Assembly (NCBI GenBank): GCA_022788105.1 | Contig: JALEVZ010000110.1 | Location: 1 to 34,670, forward strand | Direction: 5' to 3' | Source of the DNA: Prevotella sp. | Lineage (GTDB): Bacteria; Bacteroidota; Bacteroidia; Bacteroidales; Bacteroidaceae | DNA length: 34,670 bases | Part shown: one piece after another, positions 1 to 7,016 of the stretch | How positions within the stretch are numbered: the first letter of the stretch is position 1 | How the letters are laid out: each line of letters opens with the position of its first letter | Made by a program: the position numbers and the translations under genes | The notes under the pieces: generated by a model | The model's input: only the letters and a program-made list of their open reading frames with translations | The model's database searches: none | Told to the model about the DNA's origin: nothing

Positions 1-1
1 C

Positions 2-2185
2 GGGAAAGTGGCAAAGCAGGCTGACGGAAGTGTTGTACTGCGTATGGGCAACACCGTACTTCTCGCCACTGTTTGTGCCGCAAAAGATGCAGTTCCCGGA
101 ACCGATTTTATGCCTTTGCAGGTAGACTACAAAGAGCAGTACTCAGCAGCCGGACGATTCCCCGGCGGATTCACAAAGCGCGAAGGCAAGTCCGGCGACA
201 ACGAGATTCTCACATCTCGCCTTGTTGACCGTGTGCTCCGTCCGCTGTTCCCCTCCAACTACCACGCCGAGGTTTATGTGAACATCATGCTTCTCAGCGC
301 CGACGGCGTAGACCAGCCCGATGCTCTTGCAGGATTTGCAGCTTCAGCCGCTATGGCTTGTTCAGATATTCCCTTTGAATGACCCATCTCAGAGGTGCGT
401 GTAGCACGCATCAATGGCGAGTTTGTCATCAACCCGACATTCGAGCAGATGAAGGAAGCCGACATGGACATCATGGTAGGCGCCTCTGCCGATAACATCA
501 TGATGGTGGAAGGCGAGATGAAGGAAGTGTCAGAGCAGGACATGATTGGCGCACTGAAGGCAGCCATGGCAGCCATCAAGCCCATGTGTGAGCTGCAGAC
601 AGAGCTTTCAAAGGAGCTTGGCACCGACGTTAAGCGCGAGTACTGCCACGAGGTAAACGACGAGGAGCTGCGCCAGCAGATGAACACCGAGCTTTACCCC
701 AAGGCATACGACGTGACAAAGCAGGCTCTCGAGAAGCAGGCACGCCAGGAGGCTTTCGACAAGATTCTTGCCGACTTCCAGGAGGCTTACGACGCCGCAC
801 ACACCGACCTGAGCGAAGACGAGCTTGAAGAGAAGCATGCAGAGATGGAGCGCTACTACCACGACGTGATGCGTGACGCCATGCGTCGTTGCATCCTCGA
901 CGAGGGAATACGTCTCGACGGACGTAAGACCGACGAGATACGACCCATCTGGTGCGAGGTGTCTCCGCTGCCCATGCCCCACGGAAGCGCCATCTTCACA
1001 CGTGGTGAGACACAGAGTCTCTCTACCTGCACACTCGGTACAAAGATGGACGAGAAGCTCGTCGACGACGTACTCGAGCGCGGCTACCAGCGTTTCCTCC
1101 TCCATTACAACTTCCCCCCGTTCTGCACAGGCGAGGCAAAGGCTCAGCGCGGCGTAGGACGACGCGAGATTGGCCACGGACACCTGGCATGGCGCGGTCT
1201 GAAGGGACAGATTCCCGAGGACTTCCCCTACACAGTGCGTCTGGTAAGCCAGATACTCGAGTCCAACGGTTCGTCTTCAATGGCTACCGTATGTGCTGGC
1301 ACGCTGGCACTCATGGACGCTGGTGTACCTATGAAGAAGCCCGTCAGCGGCATCGCAATGGGTCTTATCAAGAACCCAGGAGAAGAGAAGTACGCCGTGC
1401 TTAGCGACATTCTCGGCGACGAGGACCACCTCGGCGACATGGACTTCAAAACAACTGGAACGAAAGACGGCCTCACCGCCACACAGATGGACATCAAGTG
1501 CGACGGTCTGAGCTTCGAAATACTTGAGAAAGCACTTATGCAGGCAAAGGCAGGACGTGAGCACATACTCAAGTGTCTGACCGACACCATCGCTGAACCG
1601 CGTGCAGAGCTCAAGCCACAGGTACCCCGTATCGTGCAGATTGAGATTCCGAAGGAGTTCATCGGAGCCGTTATTGGCCCTGGTGGAAAGATCATCCAGC
1701 AGATGCAGGAAGACACTGGCGCCACCATTACCATCGACGAAGCCGACGGAGTGGGCAAGGTGCAGGTTTCTGCCCCCAACAAAGACGCCATTGATGCGGC
1801 TCTTGGCAAGATCAAAGCCATCGTTGCCATCCCCGAGGTGGGCGAAGTTTACGAGGGCACCGTACGCTCCATCATGCCTTACGGCTGCTTCGTAGAAATC
1901 ATGCCGGGCAAAGACGGTCTGCTCCACATCTCCGAAATAGACTGGAAGCGCCTCGAAACAGTAGAGGAAGCAGGCATCAAGGAGGGTGACAAGCTGAAGG
2001 TTAAGCTCATGGAGATTGACCCGAAGACTGGCAAGTATAAGCTTTCGCACCGCGTGCTGCTCGAAAAGCCTGAGGGCTATGTAGAGCGCGAGCGTCGTCC
2101 GCGTCCTGAGCGTGGCGACCGTGGTGACCGTCGTCCACGTGGCGACCGTCGTCCCCGCGGCGAGCAGCGCCATAACGAGGAGTAA
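2..2185 (+). CDS. pnp: Polyribonucleotide nucleotidyltransferase (PNPase), 5'-truncated and interrupted by an in-frame TGA
   Basis: PNPase is the cytoplasmic phosphorolytic 3'-to-5' exoribonuclease. The frame is already open at the left edge, so roughly the first 20 residues are missing. In order I see the first RNase PH domain ([12 protein letters not shown] from nt 95), a helical linker, the second RNase PH domain ([13 protein letters not shown] from nt 1001), a KH domain ([11 protein letters not shown], nt 1664-1696), an S1 domain (about nt 1840-2060) and an Arg/Gly/Asp-rich basic tail. A TGA at 380-382 splits the otherwise intact frame between IPFE and [13 protein letters not shown]. coli PNPase has Gly at this place (IPFNGPIG), so one G-to-T change (GGA to TGA) would explain it. 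If the TGA is real, the downstream part (GTG at 395) lacks most of the first RNase PH domain. Identity is certain; functionality is not. Confidence 0.96.
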
Positions 2186-2209
2186 TCCAACGTGATATAA
2201 CCACCCATC

Positions 2210-2246
2210 GAGGGCATGCCATACAACGTGGCATGCCCTCTTTTTT
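2210..2246 (+). terminator. Rho-independent terminator of pnp
   Basis: A perfect 12-bp stem (GAGGGCATGCCA at 2210-2221 with its complement at 2229-2240) has a 7-nt loop and is followed directly by six T. It starts 24 nt after the pnp stop codon. Confidence 0.93.
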
Positions 2247-2354
2247 ATCTGCTCATCACCATCCTTTCGCCTTCCCACACCACTAAAAAGCGGGATTAAA
2301 AAAATTAAGTTAAAAAATCCGCCGACAAAGAGTCCGTACTTCAAAGTTATTTCG

Positions 2355-2362
2355 TATTTTTG
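2355..2362 (+). promoter_or_regulatory. Bacteroidota-type -7 box (TATTTTTG)
   Basis: TATTTTTG fits the TAnnTTTG -7 consensus of the Bacteroidota primary sigma factor. It lies in an AT-rich stretch 40 nt before the ATG at 2403. No clear TTTG -33 element is seen at 19-21 nt upstream. Transcription would begin near 2369, which favours the ATG at 2403 over the one at 2376. Confidence 0.5.
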
Positions 2363-2402
2363 CAGATAACGCCCTATGTCACGCCCCCTAAACATTTGTC
2401 TT

Positions 2403-2576
2403 ATGAGGCATCCGTCTTTTCTTCTCATAGCCAGCATACCACTTCTCCTCTACTTGTCATGCGGAGGCAGCGACAACGAGTTCGCCTACTACCACTACCG
2501 ACCAGACATAAGCAGCATAGAAGACGGCCCTTTGACGACGCCAAAAGGCAACTATCATTTTGTCAAACGGCACTGA
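2403..2576 (+). CDS. Small putative lipoprotein, 57 aa
   Basis: I do not recognise this protein. From ATG 2403 it starts MRHPSFLLIASIPLLLYLSC: a short basic start, a hydrophobic stretch and a Cys at residue 20, as in lipoprotein signal peptides, although Tyr at -3 of the lipobox is not ideal. The mature part of about 38 residues (GGSDNEFAYYHYRPDISSIE and onward) is polar. An in-frame ATG at 2376 would add nine residues, but it sits too close to the expected transcription start. The gene is followed after 41 nt by another exported protein and then by a kinase, so it probably leads that operon. It may instead be non-coding leader; the -7 box and the signal-like start are the arguments for a real gene. 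Confidence 0.5.
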   Translation: MRHPSFLLIASIPLLLYLSCGGSDNEFAYYHYRPDISSIEDGPLTTPKGNYHFVKRH

Positions 2577-2617
2577 CGACAAAATCACGGGCGCCACACG
2601 CCACACTAAAGACACCG

Positions 2618-3006
2618 ATGAAGAAAAGAATATACATACTGTCGGCACTCGTGCTGACACTCTCACTCTGGGCAGCAGCACTGTGGCTGCACCACGACAG
2701 ACGCAGCGACATAGCCTCTGAGACGCGCTATGGCGTGGGCGAAGGCATGGAGCTGGTGGAGCAGACCACGACCCACGGCGACAAACGCTATGTAATGGAA
2801 GACGCTGACGGCAACACGCTCTTCCGCATACCACTGCGTGGCTGTCTGCTCGACACCCGATTTCGCGACGGCAGACTGTGCTTCCGCGAGATGGCGACAG
2901 GCCGCGAGGGGTATGTCGACGCCCACGGCATGGTGGCGTTTACCACCGCTCCATCGGCGAAGGCGCGCGCGGCGTGATAGACATATCCGACTTCAATCTT
3001 GAATAA
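2618..3006 (+). pseudogene. Membrane-anchored or exported protein with a 1-nt frameshift near its 3' end
   Basis: The frame starts at ATG 2618 (MKKRIYILSALVLTLSLWAA), a clear signal peptide or membrane anchor over residues 1-24. The rest is periplasmic-looking, ending in REGYVDAHGMVAF, which faintly resembles a WG-type repeat. The literal frame ends at TGA 2975-2977 after an unconvincing Ala/Arg-rich tail (119 aa). A shift of -1 at the TTT run at 2939-2941 gives instead YHRSIGEGARGVIDISDFNLE and a stop at 3004-3006, which reads like a natural C-terminus and ends 14 nt before the next gene. The simplest explanation is one T lost from that run, either in the cell or in the assembly. Function unknown. 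Confidence 0.6.
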
Positions 3007-3020
3007 ACGTTTTCTGAACT

Positions 3021-4133
3021 ATGGCAATACACCATCATACACCCCCACACGCCGCGACGACACGGCGCAGGACACTCTTCGGCGCCATGTGGGCTGCCAT
3101 CGTGCTGTGGCTGTAGCTGTTCAGCGTGAGGGCGACGGCACAGACCGCGACACACAGACCAGCACCGACAGACAGCACCTTCGCCGTGGAGAGTTTTCGG
3201 GTGCTGTCCAAAGACGTGACCGCCTTTATAGACACGGTGTGCGACAACAACCATGTGCCGTGCGCACTGGTCAAGGTCGTGGCACCCACCGACTTCGCTC
3301 TAACACCCATCTACCGCCAAGCACTGCAAAAGGAGTTTGACATCGAACTGCAACTCGACCACCCTTACATCTGCCACACGGTGGGAATGGAACAGCTCGA
3401 GGGCCTCGGGCAGACTATAGTGATGGAATATGTCGACGGCGACACGCTGCTATCGCTCATCAACGACGGCTGCCTCACCGCTAAACTGGCGCTGAAGATT
3501 GTGCGACAACTGCTCGATGCGCTCGACTATATGCACAGCAAACACATCATTCACCGCGACTTGAAGCCCGCTAACATCATGGTGACGCACCGCGACAAGG
3601 ACGTTAGGCTCATCGACTTTAGTCTTTCAGACAGCGATGCGTTCTGTGTGCAGAAGTCGCCAGCAGGTACTTTGGCGTACATAGCGCCCGAACAGCTCGT
3701 CAGCGGAGCTAAGTCTGACGCCCGATCGGACATATACTCACTCGGAAAGGTCATCGAAGACATGGCAGAGGCAACACACTGCCAAGCACTGCACGCCGTC
3801 GCCAAAGCGTGTGCATGTCCCGACATCGACCGCAGACCTGCCAACATAGCCGCTGTACGCGCCTTGTTGTCAGCGGAGAGCACACCCTGGCGCATAGCGT
3901 CGTGGCTTCTTTCCGCCGCTGCTGTAGTGCTGTTTGCCGTGATTTGCACGCTCCTTCCCAACCGCAACGACACGCCATCAGCAGAGCAACAGGCCACACC
4001 GCAGAGCACAGTGCAGCCTCAGCAAAACTCTCTACAGCCTGGTCATGGCGCCACGAGGCCCCACTCTAACAAGACAGGAGCCTCTTTCGCCGATGGAGAC
4101 AACCAAGTGCTCGACCGAAGTCTTTGGCCTTGA
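3021..4133 (+). CDS. Hanks-type Ser/Thr protein kinase with atypical N-lobe; amber codon in the N-terminal hydrophobic segment
   Basis: From ATG 3021 the frame reads a basic start, then a hydrophobic stretch (TLFGAMWAAIVLWL, stop, LFSVRATAQ), broken by TAG at 3114-3116. Without readthrough, translation could only start at GTG 3126. Numbered from that GTG: Lys50 in CALVKVV (VAIK position), Glu74 (helix C), HRDLKPAN 143-150 with Asp145 and Asn150, DFS 164-166 in place of DFG, APE 187-189, Asp202, a C-terminal membrane segment at 256-278, and a polar Gln/Pro/Ser tail. A glycine-rich loop is not visible. The N-terminal 60 residues recall a domain (CALIKV-type) found in exported Bacteroidota proteins. 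With a signal at one end and a membrane helix at the other, the kinase domain might face the periplasm. Substrate unknown. Confidence 0.85.
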
Positions 4134-4278
4134 GTGTGGAGGAGGTAAGTATGGAAGTGTCATTATAGATTCTTTGAAGCTCCAAAATGATTCTTTTATA
4201 GATTCATGGGAGGCTTATGGATAATTCATAAGATTATTGTGGCCATGCCCCAAACCCTCACTCCACGCGCCATCTTTT

Positions 4279-4490
4279 CCCTTTCTCATCCCCTGTTTTT
4301 CCCTTTCTCATCCCCTGTTTTTCCATTTCTCATCCCCTGTTTTTTTCTTTCTCACCCCCTAATTCCCCCTTTCTCACCCCCTAATTTTCCCTTTCTCACC
4401 CCCTGTTTTTCCCTTTCTCTCCACCTGTTTTTCCCTTTCTCATCCCCTGTTTTTTTCTTTCTTACCACCTAATTTTCCCTTTCATATCAT
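4279..4490. repeat. Tandem array, 22-bp period, about 10 units
   Basis: Units begin at 4279, 4301, 4323, 4345, 4367, 4389, 4411, 4433, 4455 and a decayed one at 4477, so every step is exactly 22 bp. The typical unit starts CCCTTTCTCATCCCCT and ends in a T run; some units have CACCCCCTAATTTT instead. This array fills most of the 475-bp gap between the kinase stop (4133) and the next start (4609). The rest of the gap is AT-rich, with no other gene seen. A weak -7-like TAATTTCG lies at 4512-4519. Confidence 0.95.
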
Positions 4491-4608
4491 CCGCCCTATC
4501 AAATTTATTTGTAATTTCGCGTAATTGTAAGCAAAAACTCACAACAGAGCGAGTAAGAGGAAGCCATAAGGCAAACTCAAACTCACAACAAAAAGACATG
4601 CGGTAGAT

Positions 4609-5646
4609 ATGAAAGCTATTATTATGTATATACGTCGCCACAAGGTTGGCACCGCCATCACGCTGCTGGTGCTCACCATTGTGACATTCGCCGTAGTGCG
4701 CGTGCTGCCTTCATCGACAGAAGAGATGAAGCAAAGTGCAGCGATAGTAGAGACGCGCACATGCTGGGAGATAAGCGTCGGAGGCAAGGGCGCACTGTGG
4801 TTTGCCGCCGCCGACAGCGACAGCACACTACTTTCGCCAAGCGCCACACGCCGCGAGGCAGAGCGGGTGACACTCTCTGGCGGCTGCTGGATGAACCGTT
4901 GGCCCGCCATTCCGTCGTGTCGCGGACGCCTTATCACCGTACTGCCGCAGCCGTCAGCCACCGACATCGTAAGCACTGGATGGAAGTCAGCCACTGTGCG
5001 CAAGCTGATGGAGAAGGCGCGCCGCGACATCGGCGACTCGCTGAAGCTTGCGTTGTCGGAAGATTCGGAGCTACAGTACTACCTACGAGTACACGGTGTG
5101 CAGGACGAGGGATACCAACAGATTGCTGCCGCGGCAACAATGGCGAAGGCAAAGATAAAGAAACTCGAAGCCACGGCTGCCACAATAGACCGTCTGCTCG
5201 ACAGCACCACGCTGCCACTGACCCTCAGACGCCGAATCACCCACACCATACACTACCGCAACGCCGATGGTAAGGACACCACAGCAGCATGTCGTCTCGT
5301 GGCGAAAGACACTCCCCGACGCCTGTCACTACTACAGACTCTCGACGCCACCACACCCTCCTGCGTCACTGCCCAGTACCTTCTGCCGTGGAACAGCGTC
5401 AACCGTCGCCTCGTGGCAGTGGGCTTCAGCGGACTGGGAATAGCGGAGTTGGCGATACCAAACGCCACTCCCGCACTCATCGAGGGGCACCGCAAAGGCA
5501 AGCGCCACGACTTTCCGCGCGTGCTGGCAGCCGATGGTTGTCCGCTCTTCACGCCGCGCAGACTCTTCGCCGGCATAGTAGAAGGACCGACTGTTGACGG
5601 CCGCAGCCACGTCGCACGGCTCATGATGAAAGGAGGTTGGCGATGA
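4609..5646 (+). CDS. Single-pass membrane protein of unknown function, 345 aa
   Basis: I do not recognise the family. Residues 1-14 are basic (MKAIIMYIRRHKVG), residues 15-33 form a membrane helix, and the remaining 310 or so residues should be periplasmic. A helical, charged stretch around residues 125-200 (RKLMEKARRDIGDSL, AKIKKLEATAATID) may form a coiled coil. The C-terminal part has a Gly-rich hydrophobic block (VAVGFSGLGIAELAI) and DGCPLF-x6-LFAGIVEG, which loosely recalls the end of a trypsin-like fold but lacks a convincing catalytic GDSG. Its TGA overlaps the ATG of the GH25 gene (ATGA at 5643-5646), and AGGAGG lies 7-12 nt before that ATG, so the two are translationally coupled and probably work together. 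Confidence 0.85.
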   Translation: MKAIIMYIRRHKVGTAITLLVLTIVTFAVVRVLPSSTEEMKQSAAIVETRTCWEISVGGKGALWFAAADSDSTLLSPSATRREAERVTLSGGCWMNRWPAIPSCRGRLITVLPQPSATDIVSTGWKSATVRKLMEKARRDIGDSLKLALSEDSELQYYLRVHGVQDEGYQQIAAAATMAKAKIKKLEATAATIDRLLDSTTLPLTLRRRITHTIHYRNADGKDTTAACRLVAKDTPRRLSLLQTLDATTPSCVTAQYLLPWNSVNRRLVAVGFSGLGIAELAIPNATPALIEGHRKGKRHDFPRVLAADGCPLFTPRRLFAGIVEGPTVDGRSHVARLMMKGGWR

Positions 5647-6899
5647 ACAAGACTCTCATAACACCACGTTTCCACACCCCACTCCACACACCCGTCACAC
5701 CTCTACGCCTGCTTCTGACAGCCATAGCGGTGCTTAGCCTCTGCGCCTGCTCACGGGTCAAGACCGACGGAGGCATCATAGACATGGGCAACGGCACCGT
5801 CTATGCCGGCTGCACCGACGCGCAGGGCCGCCCACACGGCTACGGACAGCTCACCAAAGTCGACAGCACACTATACGAAGGCCAGTGGTCGCACGGCAAA
5901 CGCACAGGACGCGGCGTCGTGACAGACAGCATCGGGCGCCGCATAGTAGGCACATGGCGCGCCGACACCATAACACGCGGCACACGCACCGACAGCCATC
6001 ACAACGTCTACACTGGCGATTTCAACCGCCACCTCATGGCACAGGGCTACGGAACAGCACGCGACAGCGCCGGCACCGTCTACACCGGACAGTGGCGCAA
6101 AGACCAACGCACAGGATGGGGATTTGCCCTCGAGGCGAGAAAGCACATCCGCGTGGGCGAATGGAAGGCCGACCGCTACCTCGGCGAGCGCCTCAACTAC
6201 ACCGCCGACCGCATCTACGGCATCGACATCTCACGCTTCCAGCACGACGTGGGGCGCCGACACTACCCCATACACTGGGATCGTCTGCGCATCTCCCACC
6301 TCGGAACCATCAGCAAAAAGACCGTACACGGCAAGGTAGACTACCCCGTTTCGTTCATGTACATAAAGTCGACAGAGGGCCGCACCATACGCAACCGCTA
6401 CTATGCAGCCGACTATGCCGCTGCGCGTCGGCGTGGAATACACGTCGGAGCCTACCACTTCTTCTCCACAAAGACCACGGGAGCGGCACAGGCAGCCTAC
6501 TTTCTGCGTCACACGAGGTTCAACCGTGGCGACATGCCGCCCGTGCTCGACCTCGAACCATCGCACAAACAGGTGGCGAAGATGGGCGGACCAGAAGCCA
6601 TGTTCCGCGCCGTGAGAGTATGGATGCAGACCGTAGAGCGCCACACCGGCACGCGCCCCGTGCTCTACATCAGCCAGATGTTCGTCAACCGCTACCTCCC
6701 TTACGCTCCCGACTTGAAGCGAAACTACAACATCTGGATAGCGCGCTACGGCGAATACAAGCCCGACGTACACCTCGTCTACTGGCAGTTGTGTCCCGAC
6801 GGACGTGTCAGCGGCATCACACCAAAGGTCGACATCAACGTCTTCAACGGCTACCGCAGCGAGTTTGAAGACTTCCTGAGCAAGAATTGCGTGAAGTAA
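5643..6899 (+). CDS. Lipoprotein with MORN-like repeats and a GH25 lysozyme domain, 418 aa
   Basis: The start at ATG 5643 is set by the ATGA overlap and the AGGAGG before it; a TTG two codons earlier is less likely. Residues 1-35 are a signal peptide ending in LCAC, with Cys36 as the lipidation site. Residues about 60-180 hold MORN-like units (HGYGQL, LYEGQWSHGKRTGRG, VYTGDFNRHLMAQGYG, VYTGQWRKDQRTGWG). A GH25 muramidase domain follows from YGIDISRFQ (Asp195) through PVLDLEP (Asp303, Glu305) to VDINVFNG near the end. GH25 enzymes cut the N-acetylmuramic acid to N-acetylglucosamine bond of peptidoglycan. As a lipoprotein it would act in the periplasm or at the outer membrane. It is the last gene of its unit, before a bidirectional terminator. 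Confidence 0.93.
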   Translation: MNKTLITPRFHTPLHTPVTPLRLLLTAIAVLSLCACSRVKTDGGIIDMGNGTVYAGCTDAQGRPHGYGQLTKVDSTLYEGQWSHGKRTGRGVVTDSIGRRIVGTWRADTITRGTRTDSHHNVYTGDFNRHLMAQGYGTARDSAGTVYTGQWRKDQRTGWGFALEARKHIRVGEWKADRYLGERLNYTADRIYGIDISRFQHDVGRRHYPIHWDRLRISHLGTISKKTVHGKVDYPVSFMYIKSTEGRTIRNRYYAADYAAARRRGIHVGAYHFFSTKTTGAAQAAYFLRHTRFNRGDMPPVLDLEPSHKQVAKMGGPEAMFRAVRVWMQTVERHTGTRPVLYISQMFVNRYLPYAPDLKRNYNIWIARYGEYKPDVHLVYWQLCPDGRVSGITPKVDINVFNGYRSEFEDFLSKNCVK

Positions 6900-6939
6900 G
6901 AGCGCGCGAGGGGGCACGAATCGACTGTCCACAAAACAG

Positions 6940-6983
6940 AATAGGGTTTATAAATTCCGTTTGTAGAATTTATAAACCCTATT
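6940..6983. terminator. Bidirectional terminator between convergent GH25 and GH92 genes
   Basis: A perfect 18-bp inverted repeat (AATAGGGTTTATAAATTC at 6940-6957, complement at 6966-6983) has an 8-nt loop. It is flanked by AT-rich sequence on the right and by CAAAA on the left. It lies between the converging genes ending at 6899 and 7017, so it can serve both strands. Confidence 0.85.
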
Positions 6984-7016
6984 TATATATTCACAGGTTC
7001 ATGCTATCCGTCCCCG

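Noticed and set aside
380..382. UGA reassigned to Gly or Trp in this genome
   Set aside because: TGA ends other genes in the window, including the ATGA overlap at 5643-5646 and the kinase stop at 4131-4133, so UGA is a normal stop here.
1277..2437. A 386-codon minus-strand frame antisense to pnp
   Set aside because: It lies over the KH and S1 domains of pnp and runs through the pnp terminator; composition is that of a shadow.
4206..4472. An 88-codon frame rich in Phe, Pro and Ser
   Set aside because: It is a translation of the 22-bp CCCTTTCTC repeat array; the likeness of its segments follows from the DNA repeat, not from protein selection.
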